64,000 nt of DNA, taken from Timema cristinae (taxonomy: Eukaryota; Arthropoda; Insecta; Phasmatodea; Timematidae). Shown piece by piece: positions 14,101 to 26,690 of the stretch. The position numbers and the translations under genes are program-made. The stretch spans positions 18,132 through 82,131 of the forward strand of contig JBCFYV010000495.1 of the NCBI GenBank assembly GCA_039000515.1. Reading direction: 5' to 3'. A model generated the notes under the pieces. The model saw nothing but the letters and a program-made list of their open reading frames with translations. It was not told the DNA's origin and searched no databases. Every line of letters begins with the position of its first letter. Positions within the stretch are counted from its first letter, which is position 1.

Positions 14101-15339
14101 ATACAAAATTTTTCTGGGTTTACGGGTTTAAACCAACCTTTAAAAAAGGCGAGACAACACACTATCAAAATGGACAAAATTTATCCCCGATACTATCACA
14201 TAAAACACAAATGTCTCAAGGTTTTTAAAAACAAATTTTTTATTTCAGGGTCAGAAAAAACAAAAGGGGCGAGGGCGCGACCCAAAACCCTTGACCCCAT
14301 ACTACAACCCCGGGTACTCTTTAAAAATCATTTTGGGTGCCCTGGTGTCACAAAAGCCGTAACCCCTTTTTTGGGAAGGTTTAGTTAAAGAACACTGCAG
14401 AAAAAACTGGCGTTTAGATCAATAACGCCCAAATAACCCTTTCCTGCCCAGGGTTTGGAAACGCAGAATTTTACACCGGCATAGGGTAAGGGGGGGGCGA
14501 ATTTAATTTTTTTAATTTTTTTTGGCGAAAATCAAATATTTTGTCCCTTTTTTCCTTCCCCTTTTTTGGAAAATTTTAAAAGCTGGGGTAGCGGGAGGGG
14601 GGAAAAGGAAAGGGCGGATCACCCCTTTAAACCCCAAGATCATGAAAAGTTGTCTAAGATTCCATTTTTGGGGGGGGGCATGAATAGGACAGATCAAAAA
14701 CCCGGGAAATTTTTTCCTCTACAAAAAGTTATAAAGGGAAAAATTACAATTTTCCTAGCCTTGAAATAATGACTCAGGGGGACCTTTGCAATAAAACCCC
14801 TGAATGACCAAAAACCTGATTTTCAAATAAACAAACGATGGACCCGGCAGTCTTTTTCACTAAATGGGGAATTTTAAATCTGGGGGCCCAAAATTTAAAA
14901 TACGTTTTTTCCCAGAAAATATTTAACACGCTTTCCCGTTTGCCACAAAAAAAACATTACCCAAAAATGACTTCATATGGGATCGACGACACAAAAAAAA
15001 ATTTGGTTTTTAACCCCTGAAAAAACCCGCATTTTTTTATGGAATTTTGAAAAACCAAAAAACGATTTAAAAGTCAAAAAAATTTCCCTTACCTAACAAA
15101 AACCCTTTTTTTTTTCCACCATTTTCTTGATTACCAAAATTAAAATAACTCCTAAACTTTTCAAGGGAACCAAAACTGATAAAAAAACCACAAGAACCAG
15201 AGTCCAAAAAAACGCGTACCGACTACGAAAAACCCCTTTGTAATCTCAACCACAGGTTAAGGGGGGGAACTTTCCTTCCCATTGGGGGGACGGCCCCAGC
15301 GGCCCCTCCCCTAACACGCGGGGTGGGGGTTTTTGGAAC
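11151..15339. other. Interval between the 1.5-kb direct repeats
   Basis: Strong homopolymer inflation. The longest frame (11,144-11,491 +, 115 codons) is P/G/F/K-rich with no domain. I looked for reverse transcriptase (YxDD), protease and integrase motifs expected in an LTR element and saw none, but a corrupted pol gene could escape notice. Confidence 0.5.
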
Positions 15340-16870
15340 AAACCCCCTTCTCCTCAACTGGACAAGGGGAAAGGGGAAAAACGGGAAAAATAAGGGGAAA
15401 GAGGGGAAAGAAAAAAAACAAGAAAATGAGTTAATTTTCAGAAGAGCTTTTGGAAACCGCAATTTGTTTTTAGGCCCCATACTTGGGGCCTATTTAAAGA
15501 GCCCCGCCCTGAACCCTTCTCAAACCCCCATCCACTACTATACCTAAAAGACTCAAAAAGGGAAAGGGACGAAAGTCTTTTTTTTGATCAGACCAAATTT
15601 TTTGAACTTGTCCCATGTAAATTAAAGATGCGAGTCTAAATAAATAAAATTTTTTATTTGAGAAAAAGGGTTAACAATAATTATTATGTAAAAGTTTACT
15701 ATATAAATAAAATTTAACAACAGATAGTTACCCAAAAGAAAATTTCATTTAAAAAAAAAAAAAGGTTTTGCCCCTTTAAAAATACTGAGGGGGGCCCGAA
15801 TCCATGCAAACCTTTCCAAAACAATTACATTCCCCAAAGAAACTTTCAGGGCCCCTTAAAAGGCCCCAGCGGGAACCCCCAGTGCGCGCTTCATAGTTAC
15901 AAAACAATTTTCGTATTACCCTATAAAAGCCAAAACCCCAAAAAAAAAGTAATATTTCTTTTATTAATTTTTAGCCCCCAAAAATTTAAACCAGGGATTC
16001 GCCTTGTAAAGGTAAGTTTTAAAAGGAAAAAAAAAAGGTCCCTCAAATTTCAATCACGGGGGGAACAACCCGGAAGGGCAAAACCCCCAAACAATATATT
16101 TAAACAAAAATTTTATATAGCATTACGTCAATAATCTAAAACTTAGCCATTCTACAAAAAACAGAAAATGACAATAAAGTCGGGAAAAAAAATTAGAAAC
16201 CCTGGGGCCCAAAAAAGAGAAAAAAGACCAAAACCCATAGCTATTTTTAAAAAAATTCTTTTTAAAAATTTTCCAAACAGTAAAAATTTTTAGTAAAAAC
16301 GGGGCCCAAATTTTAATTAAAAAAAACCTTTGGGAAAAAATCCCATCCCGTGATGTGTGTCCCAAACAAAGGGGAAAACCCAAAGTGCCGCTTAAGGGAA
16401 ACGACATCGATTATAAGCAATTTTTTTCTGGGAGGAGGGGAACATAGGGGAAGCCAAAAGAACATAGTAAACATTCCCACATGAAACAGGGGGATTGGGG
16501 GGTAAAGAAAAAATTAGGTCTTTTGGAAGACCCCGGGGAACATCCGTGATCACAGTCTGACCATTTTCCCAATGGGGCAAGGGTGAGAAATCCACGCTCA
16601 CCACGCCCCACCTCCCACCAAGTCAAAATAAAATTTCCCGCCTTTTCCCCCCCCGGGGGCCGAGAACAAAAAGGGAAAACCAGGGCCCGGGAGTTTGGGT
16701 TTGAATGAGAAACTTCACCCCAGGGAAGACCCCGGAGAAACCCCGGGAAAATTTTTTGGGGGGAAGGTCCTTTAGAACCCCCCCTTTTCCCGGTGGGTTG
16801 AAAACCCCTTTTGGGGGGGTTAAAATTTTAACCCCAATTTTTTTGGCTTTTTTGCCTTTTTTTTAACCCG
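15340..16870 (+). repeat. ~1.5-kb direct repeat, copy 2
   Basis: Second copy of 9,690-11,150: CTGGACAAGGGGAAAG, GAACCCTTCTCAAACC, TTGAACTTGTCCC, ATCCCGTGATGTG, AGTGCCGCTTAAGGG, AACATAGTAAACATTCCC and CACATGAAACAGG appear in the same order. Minus-strand frames at 16,123-16,626 are low-complexity and have no recognised domain. Confidence 0.75.
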
Positions 16871-19800
16871 GTTGACCCTCAACCCAACTAAACAAGAATA
16901 AAAAAACCAAAATAAATATGGAAAAAAAATGGAAAAAAATTTGGCCCGCAAAGAAAATTGGTTTTTGGAATTTTTAAAAAAAATTTTTTCTTCCAAAAAA
17001 AATCAGCCTATAACTACGCGTCTGATCTTTTTCTAAAATTCCCGGTAGGTCAACCTTTTCCCCAAAAACCACTTGAAAAAATTCAAAAAAGGTCTGGTTA
17101 ACTTTTGGTGAAAACTTTTATTTATGATTTAATTTTTTGGCCCATTGAAAATGTTTTACAATACCCCCCTCCCCCCTCTTTTTTTAATCAAGGCCCTCCC
17201 CCCCCCCCTTTTTTTAAAATTTTTTAAAAAAAATTTAAAAAAAGGGTAAAAATGCGGGTGATAAAAACCCCCTATTTCGAGCAAAAATTTATTTTAATTT
17301 TAAAAGTTTTTGGGGGAATTTAAAATTTTCCAGGAAGAACCCCCGATAAAAATATAAAATGGGGGAAGGGTTTTTGGGGGGAAATTTAAACCCTTAGGGG
17401 GAAACAAAAACCCAAAATTTTTTTTAAAAGGAGGACAAAATTACCCAACACAAATCCCTTTTTTAAAGGGGTTTTTTTCCCCTCTTTAGCAAAATTAAAA
17501 GAAATTTTTTGGTTTAAAAAAAATTTTAGTTTCCTCCAAATTTAAAATAAAGGGTTAAAGTGCTCCCCCCCGGGCCCCCAATTTTGGGGTGGCTTTAAAA
17601 AAACCCCAGTCAAAGTTAAAAGAAATTTTTTTAAATGACGTTTACAAAACCCCCCCCGTTCCCCAAAACCCCCCAATTTTTCCCTTCGGGGGGAAAGTAA
17701 AAACGGGTAAAAGTCCCATGCCCCCAATTCCCCACCCATTAAAAAAAAAACCCGGGTTTAAGGTTTTGGTGTAAAAAATGAATACCCCAAAAATTGACCT
17801 ATTTGGAGCCCCTTTTCTTGGGTTTAAGTTTTTTAACCCCAATTTTTAAATAAAAACCCCCAAAAAATTATAAAACAATAAGTTGAAAGAGGTTTTTGGG
17901 AATTTTCGGGAAAAAGAAATTTTTATAAATTACATTCTTTTTAAATTGCTAGTCCTTCACAAGATTTGGGTCGGGTTTTAAAAAAAAAAACTTTAGACAA
18001 CAGTAAAATACCATTTAAAGATAATTTTTTTTGGGCTATTTTCGGACCCCCCACGGTTTGTTTAACCCGGAAAATATAAGCGTGAAAAACAAACCCCCTC
18101 ATTCTAAATAGTCGCGCAAAAGCGCCAGGGGTTTCAAAACGCGGGGAAAAAAAAAACCAGCAAACCTATGTTACTTCAATGAAGAAAAAAAGGCCGTTTT
18201 TAAATGAGGTATCAGGGACACCCCCACAACACATCGGGGCATTACAGCTACGGTTATTGACGTAAAACCCCCCGGGGACAAGAGGCGAACGGAGAAGGGA
18301 ACCAAAGGCTGTCACCCTCGTTGGCGTTTCCTTTTTGTAACTTATGTTTAAAATATTGAAACCCTTTGTTTTTAAAAAAATTGGTGGGAGAGCCCCAAGT
18401 GATTTTTTAAAAAAGGTTTCAAAGTGAAATGTTTAAAATATCCCCTAAACTGGGGGATTTTTTTTAAAACTACGTCATTTATAAAACAGGTTGAGCAAAT
18501 GAAAATTTAAATTTTTAGGGCCATATACATTTTTCCCCTTAAATTAAAAACAATACTATTTACAGGGTAAAACAAACTCAAAAAAAAAGGGCAAAAAAAT
18601 AAAAACTACAGATAAAAAAACCCCTTAAAACACAAAAAAGGATATATAAATTTCCCCAATACAATTATTATTTGGGGGAAAAAAAAAAAAAATTTAATCA
18701 ACCCCGCCCTTGTGTATTTGTTTTGTCCTGTAACCCTCGGGGTTTCAAAAACCATATTGGGCGAACTAAGTAATTTTTTTTTAAAACTTTTCCCACAACA
18801 CCTAAATGAAAAAGACGGTACACCCCTAAAAATTAACAAAAAACCATTCCTAACCTAATAGTGTGAATAAAACGGTATAAAACGTGAAGAACCACTTTCG
18901 GTGGAAGAAAGGGCCCTAAGGTATTACAAATCGCAAAAGACAAAGACTGCTGTTAAAGGGGAAAAGATGGGTTTTCGGGATTCCCCGGTCGAGTGAAACC
19001 GGGTTTTTAAAATTTCCTAAAGGGTTTTAAATTTTTCTTCCTTTCGAAAAAGCGGATACACTTCCCTAAATTAAAACCTTAAATCCCCCATAACACTTTT
19101 AGCGAAATTTATTTTTTTGCGAAATAGCTCGAAGGGGTAGCCCGGGAAAACCCGGGGGAAAAAAAAAACTTTGGAGAAAAGGAAAAATTACAAAAGAGAA
19201 AAGGGGACGGGTTTTCATTATAATTTGGTGGGTTATCATTTTCCACAAAATTCCCTTTAAAACCAAAAATCAATAAACCCCCCATTTAACTAACTACAAA
19301 ATTTAAAAACAAATCAAAAAAGAAACCCGCCATTAAAAACCCTTTTTTTAACCCCTTATTTGGGTTTAGGCAATTAGGCCCAAATTGGAATGTTGCAAAA
19401 AATCCCCCCGGGCGGGGGGGGAAAATGTCCCCTACAGTAAACCCAAAAAGTTTAAAGGGGAAAATTAAAAAAAAACCCTTTTAGGAAGCTGGCCGGGGAG
19501 ACCCGGCCTGTTTTAAAAATCCCGGGACAAGAGGGCGAAAAAAACCAATCGGGACGTGGGTCGTTTTAGAAAAACAGGCGATGCTTTAAATTGAAAATGT
19601 GTCCAATTGGCCCAAAAATTAAAAACCTTTTACGGAAAAACCTTCCGGGAAAGAACATTATAAAAAGTCACAGGAAAAAATTAATATTTTCAAAAATTAA
19701 AAAAGGAAAATAAAAATTTTCCCAAATTTAAAAAAGCACTTAAACCTTGAGTTTTAATTTTGGGGGGTGGGGGTTGGTGGTTTTGTTGTGTCCCGGCCGC

Positions 19801-22800
19801 GGGCGCGCCCCGGGGCCTTGAAGTCCCCTTTTACAGGGAAAAACTCTTTTTAACTATCCGGGTTTGGGGGATGAAAAAAAATTAAAAAATTAAAAAAAAT
19901 GATTTTAAAAACCCCAATTTCGGAAAAGGGGAAATGGAAGTTGGGAACAAAAATTTTTATAAAAAACCCCTTTGGGAAAAAATTCCCGTCAGGGCCAAAA
20001 GGAATTTGGCCCCAAACCCCGGGCAAACCCAAACCCAGACTGGGAAATTGAAAAACCGGAAAAGCCCAAAACGGGGGAAACCAAACTTTTGATTCCCCAA
20101 TTTAAAATTTTAAAAAAGTATTTTTTTTATGGGGGTTATTTTTCCCCAGAAGCCAATTTTTAAAATTGTTTTTCCCCCCCCTTTTTTGATTTCATAAAAG
20201 GGGCTAAGAAAATGTTAAAAAACCCCACCCCCCCAAGGCTGGGGTAAAAGTTTATGGCAGGGGGGAAATACCCCTTTTAAATAAATTTTAGACACCTTAG
20301 CCCCCCATTGGGAGCCGTTCTCCCTACAAAAAGAAAAGGGACCCGGGGGTTTCCCAAATTCCCCCAAAATGTTTAAAAAATTTAAAATCATTTGGGGTTA
20401 AAAAATGTAAAATTTTTCCCCCTTTTGACATTTTTAAAATTTAAATTTAAAGGGGCAAGAATTTTGCATGGTTTTCCCAGTTCTTAAAAGTCCAAAAAAA
20501 TTAAAATAAGGCTTTGAATTTACGCCCAGGCCCCTAGAGGCTGGTATTTGGAAAATTTTGGGCCTGATTTTATAAAAACTAAATTTTGGGGCCCCTTTAA
20601 AAAGGGTTTTTTTTTTAAAAGAAAAATTATAGTTTTATAAAACCCTTAGTTTCCCGTGGGAAAATTAAAAAAATTTACCCCGGGACAAAAAAAAAATTAA
20701 ACCCAAAAAAAACAGGTTTCCCTTTTTGGGTTTTTTGGGTTTAAAATAAAAATTCCGGCTTAAATTTCAAGATTGAAAAAAACCCTTTGAGGGTCTTTTA
20801 AAACAAACTAAAACCAAGGAGGAAACTTGAGGGAATGTACCCAAATTTAGCGTGGAAAAAAAAAGGGAGGGGTTTTTAAAAACCTTTAACTTTTTGAAAA
20901 ACCAACTATGGGCCTTTCCTTTTCCCAAAATTAATTCCCAAATTACCTTACTTTTTTTCACCAATGAAAAGTAAATAATAATAATAATATTTAGAAAACC
21001 CGCGTTTTACAAAACCAAACCCTTTTCGGGTTAAAAACGTTTTTTTAAAGTTACAAAATTACGCAAAAGGTGGGGGATTTGGGGAAGGTTGAATTAAAAG
21101 GGAAAAGGGGAACCCCCCTTTTTTGCGGGAAAGGGAGATTTGGAAAAAACCATTTGGGGCCCCCCCCCCCCCCCATTTCACCCAACCGAGTTTCAAAAAC
21201 CTCGTTCTCCCCCCGCCCCTCACAGCCCGAGCTAAACACGAAAGCCGCTTTTAACGCCAAACCAAACGCCACAATGGCAAAAAAGATAAATGCAAACGCC
21301 CGAAAATTTAAACCCAATGCCTTAGAAAGGGAAAGGAAAGGTTTGAATTTATTTTAACCTAAAAAAAAAATTTTTACCCTAAAAATTAATTATTAAAATT
21401 TTTGGAATAAAACCATACGTGAACAAACCTGTTTTGAACGTGGCCCAACATGACCCCAATTTGTAACCCCCACCCAACAGCACAGTTTGGGCAACATTTC
21501 CCCTTTGAAAAAGGGGAAAAATAAAAACCTAAAACCCTGATTCAAAAAAATTTAAATTATTAGCATGGGTTTGGGTTTTAAACCCGTTTTTTTAAAAAAA
21601 TCGAGAAGAATACATTCCCCTAATTTAAGCGGGGGGGTTTTTAATTTTCCCCTTTTAAAAAAAATTTAAAAATTGTAAAATTGGATAAACTTCCCCGGGA
21701 GGGATAGCCCCCCAAAATTGGGATGAAAGGACCCCGGGCCGGGGGGAAAGGGAAAAAAAAATGACCCTAAAAAGGGGGTAAACCCAAAAAAACCCACCCC
21801 AAAAAATTAAACCTGAAACCCCTTCCTCCAACTGTGTTTTTTTTTTCCCCCCCACCAAGATTGAAAGTATATTTAATTTTCATTTTAAAAGTAATTGGGG
21901 AAAACAAAAAAAGGGGGAAACCCCAAAAATTTAAAATTTTTACTTTTAAAATAAAAATTTTAAATCCCGAAAAATTTTAAAACGTAATTTAACTTTTTAA
22001 GTTTTAACATTAATTGTACGACCTAGTTTGGTTTTTGGGGTAAAGTGCATGCCCCAAAGGAAAACCCCGAGGGTTCAGGGGTTTAAAACCCCAAAAAACC
22101 AGGCTCGACAAAAATTATTATAAAAACGTAAAATTTACGTACCACAAAAAAATTCAAAAAAGGGGGAAGTAAACCGCGGCCCCAAAGTCGTTTTGTAACA
22201 TGTGAAAATACCTTTTCCCCCAGAAAAATGGGTAAAACCCCTTTTCGCTATCGCACTTTAAAAATTTTCTCGTGGCAATTTTAAATCAGTAATTTAAAGA
22301 AATTTGGCACGTTAGAAAAAATTTTAAAAAAAAACACTTAAAAACAATTTTTATTTTTTAAACCCCCATTAAAAAGAATTTTTAAAAAGGAAACCAAACA
22401 ATCCTTCCCGGTAACAGGGGTTTAAAATTTTGTTAACACCCACCCCTCCCCCCAAACCCCCCCCCTTTAACAACAATAATTGGGAAGCCCCCTCCCCAAA
22501 CCCCCCCCCCCGCAAAAAAGGCATAAACGTTTCCTTTTTTGAGGAATTTCCCCAAAATAAAAATCCCTATTTTTTTCCATTTTTTGGGCCAAAGGGAAAT
22601 TTTTTTAAAAAATACCCATTTTGGGGTTGGCCCAAAAATTGTTTAACCCCTTTTTACTATATTTTTAAATTTTGTTTTTTTTTAATGGGTGTTGAAAATT
22701 ATTTTATCAAAAATTGAAAAACTGAAAAATTCCCCCAAAACAACCTTGCCCGGAAAAAACCCCCGGGAAAGTTAAAAATTCCTTCCCGGTAAAAAGGAAT

Positions 22801-25800
22801 TTGGAAAACCCCTTTCAACTTGGCCCCTAGGCGGGGGGGCCCCCCCCTTTTTAAAAACCAGCCGAACAGGTATCGTAAATAAACCTTTGTTAATTGTTAA
22901 AAAGCCCTCAAGGGCGCGGGAAATGAAAGGTTTCCAATTTTCCCCGGGGACCCCTTCTTGTCCCAACCTCACACCCCCAAAAAACCCCGTGACCCTGTTT
23001 CCCAAGCTAAAAACCCCCTGTTAAAACCCGGGGTTTTCCCAAATATAAAAAAAAAACAAAAAAAAAACCCCCAAACCCCCCCCCATGTTTTTGAAACCAA
23101 AAGGGCACCTTTTTTTAATTATTTAAAAATCCCCCCAAAGGGACCAAAATTAAAAAAACTTATTGGGTTGAAAGGGTAAAATTGGGCGGGTTAAAAAAAT
23201 AAACCCAAAATAAAAATTTACCCAAATTTTCCTTATTTTTTCCCCCAATAAGTTAAAAAAAGCACTTTAAAAAAAGGGAAAAAAAAAGGTTTTATTTTTT
23301 AAATTTGAAATTTTTGGGCCCAAATAAACTAAAATTTTAAAAAAAAAAAGCTAGAAAATACAGGCCCCTTGTTTTAACCAGTTTTGGGATGGGCCTTTTT
23401 TTTTTAAAAAAGGTTTTCCCCAAGGCCCCCCAATAAACATGCGCCAATTATGTTATACTTAAAAAAAAAGTATCCCCCCCACTTCAAATTGGATGTTTTT
23501 TTAATATTTTTTTTGAAAAAGCCCCAAAAGATTTTTTAAAATTAGGTTGATTTAAAAATTTACCTTGGTTCCCAAAAATTAATGTTTTTCTTTCACCAAA
23601 CCCCAGAAAATTCATTTTAAACAAATAATGAAAAAAAACCTAGCTTTAAAAAAACCCCCAAAAAAAAAATTTTTCTAAACCACCCCCAAACTTCGGGGCC
23701 GCTTTGGTCAAACCCCCGCCCCCAACCCCAGTTGATTAAAAAAATCCCCAGAAAACCCGGGGAAAAAATCGGAGGTTTTTCGAATCCATTTCGGGTTTTA
23801 GCGGGGGTTTTTTTTTTCCTAATTTTTTCCCACCCCCTTTTTAAAGCAAAATTCCCTTTTTACATATCCTATTAATAAAACCCCTAACCATCCGTAAGCC
23901 ATTAGCGTAATTAATAAATACACCATAAAACCCCGGGAAAAAGGGGGGGAAATAAGCCCCAGGGGCCCAAAAAAACATTTTGGATATTTTGGTTTTTTAA
24001 AAAAGTTTTTTTTCCATAAAATTCCCAATCATCATCATCATCATCATCATCATCTTCACCCATCAATTTGTTCCCATCCTGGGGGCCGTCACCCTTAGAA
24101 AAATGGCCCCCCTTTTCCCTTTTTTTCTTCCAGCTTTTCTTCCCCTATATTTGTTTCCACCCTTTTCACTCCACACTTCCGGGTTTATCTGCTCCTCCCA
24201 TCTTTTTTTTTTTCCCCCCTTGGGGGTGATTTTTCCCTACATACTTCATCCCCTTATTTTTTCCTTTTTCCCATCTTCATTACATGCCCATCCCACCCAA
24301 ACCCTTTCCCTTCCTCTACTGATTCATGTACCCCCCTGTAGGCCCTTTTAAAAATTTGTTTTAATTTGGAAAAGAATCAGTTTAGAAAATTAAAACCCAT
24401 TTCTTTGGGGCCAAAATTGATAGCATTTTACTATATTTTTTTGGGTGATTTTAACGGTATTTAAAATTTTTTTAAACGAAATCGAAAAAGCTGAAAGATC
24501 ACGGGGACTTTATGTACGAATATATTAAAAATTGGGTTAAAGAAATTTTAAAGTGACAAACATGTACTTTTTTTCCTGCAAAAAATCTTTTCTACTATAC
24601 CTTTACTCTTGCCCGGTTAGTTCTTTCCTAATCCTGTTTCCCCTCGAGACGGGCCCCCATGCCCCTCAAAAACTTATTTCCCAAAATTTCCACTTTACTT
24701 GTCTCCTTATGTAGGGTTTTGTGTGGGGGTCTGTATTTTTCGGGGTTAAGTTATTTAAGCCCCCTTTTTTTTAAAATCCCAAAAAAAATAAACAAGACCA
24801 ATCAAGAAAAAATAAACTTGCAAAGAAACCAGAGGGCTGATCATGGGGAAAGTAAAAGGAACGCCTTTAAAGTAAAAATGTTCCATGATGAGCAAGTCCC
24901 GGGAAAGTTCAGCAAAGGGGAATGAAAACTACCAAAAAACCCAGAAAAAGGTACACACATCAACCCCGGGCTCAGACAAAACCCCACACCTCCCGGGGTT
25001 TAAATTTTCGCATCTGGCCATACCCCCGAATAAAAATTGTTAAAAACCTACCCCGGGAAATCCCATGGAGAACCACACTTTTTAAAGTAAAAAAAGGGTA
25101 CCTTGCTAAAAAAAAATTTATGTGAGGGTGGTTAAGCAACACACCCTTACACCCCCCCAAGCACTGGAATTGCAAAAGGGAAGGGAAAAACCAACGAAAA
25201 ATTTCCCCCTCAATAATCTACCCGGGGGCTGGGTTACAAAACCCCAACTTCACACTCCGGAGAATCAACCAAAGAAAATTGACTCCTTAAGAAAGGGGTG
25301 TTTCCCCTTTTTCCCCAAATTTTTTTCGGTAACAACAAAACAAGGATCCAGATTTAAAAACCCCCGGGCAGTACCAAAACAAAACACCTGAAATAATTTA
25401 TCTGTGGGTTTTAAAACCGAAAAAACAAATTTAAATTTAAAAAACTAGGGGGTAAGGAGAGTAGTTAAAGAAAAATGTACCTTACTAGCCCCTTGGAAAA
25501 AGATTTAAAAAAACCCAAATCTCAGTGCAATTAGAAAGATTTGAAAACAGCCTTCTCGTACAAATGAAAAATATATTTAGTGATAAATAATGGTATGGGG
25601 GGGTTTTATTTGCAACTGACCTAATCAGGGGAAAATCACTAATTTAAACCCCCCCTAATAAAGAACCTATAGTGGAAAAAAAACACTGCCCGTGCATCCG
25701 GGCAATGGGCTTATGGGTTTGCCAACATGAAAAACCCGGGACACTGTCGAAAAGGGCCCCTATACGTTTTTGATTGGGTTGATAGACCCAACCCGCCAAG

Positions 25801-26439
25801 GGGGAACGGCTATATCTTATAAAAGTATACAGGTAACGATTTTAAAGTTTTCAAAAGGGTTTTGGTAGGAACGACCCTTTTTAAAAAAAAATAAAAAACT
25901 TTTTTTTTTGGTTTAAAAAGGGGAACATTCTACTAAAAAAAATATTTTTTATTAAAAAATGTGTAGGCCCTATATCAAAAGGGCGTAAAAGTGGTGCAAC
26001 AAAAAACACGCCAATTTTTTTTTTTTGAGCCCAAAATGGAAATAACCCAAATTTTTTTGTTCCTTTACCCAACAACAAATCTCTATTTCTATTTGATTTT
26101 TATTGTGTTTGAAAACCAAAACCCAAACCCCAAATTAACCAAAACCCCAACCCGATCCTGTAGTTTTAATTATTTTATTGTAACATTTTTTAAGAGTAAG
26201 GGGGTTGTTTTCAATACATTTTTTCCCTTTTACGTTTGAAATAGTTGTTTTTTTTTCCTATGGGGCTTTGAAACCCCTATAATTTGTTTCCCTTTTTGTT
26301 TCTCCGGGCGAGAAAACTTTTGGGTTTCGAATAAAAGTTTGGGGGTAGTGCGGGGGTTTTTTCTTTAAAGGGTTTTCCCCTGGGCCATTTCTCTTACAAA
26401 CCCCATTTATTTAAAGTTTCCTTCTTTTTTTAAAAACCA
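16871..26439. other. Low-quality host DNA, no supportable gene
   Basis: Extreme runs of A, T, G and C. Short frames throughout read as K/F/P/G-rich translations of homopolymers. A C/T-rich patch at 24,100-24,350 gives a spurious proline/phenylalanine frame. The ~130-bp match to 5,135-5,270 lies at 18,990-19,115. Confidence 0.6.
24028..24054. repeat. (ATC)n microsatellite
   Basis: Nine uninterrupted ATC units in otherwise homopolymer-distorted sequence. Confidence 0.9.
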
Positions 26440-26690
26440 AGACATATTACTCGTTAAAAGTTAACGAATTTTGTACTAATTTCAACTAGTGGAAATTTTG
26501 GGGGGGAAGGGTTTTAAATTTTATAAGAAGTGTACCCAAAATTTCGTGTAGAGGGAAGTTTTTTTTTTAAAAAATCCGCCTAGAAATTCCCAAAAATTGA
26601 TCTTCCCCCTCATTGGCAGGGTAGCCCACTGCGAAAAGCCCGCGCCTTTGACCATGCGGGCCCCCGAAATGGGGAAAAGGTTGAACCCAT
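26440..26690 (-). mobile_element. SINE family B, corrupted copy
   Basis: AAGTGTACCCAAAATTTCGT, GTAGAGGGAAG, GATCTTCCCCCTCATTGGCA and CCTTTGACCATGCGGGCCCC keep the family B order despite inflated runs. Confidence 0.5.

Noticed and set aside
24103..24351. 82-codon proline/phenylalanine-rich frame
   Set aside because: C/T-rich low-complexity sequence with homopolymer inflation; no domain.
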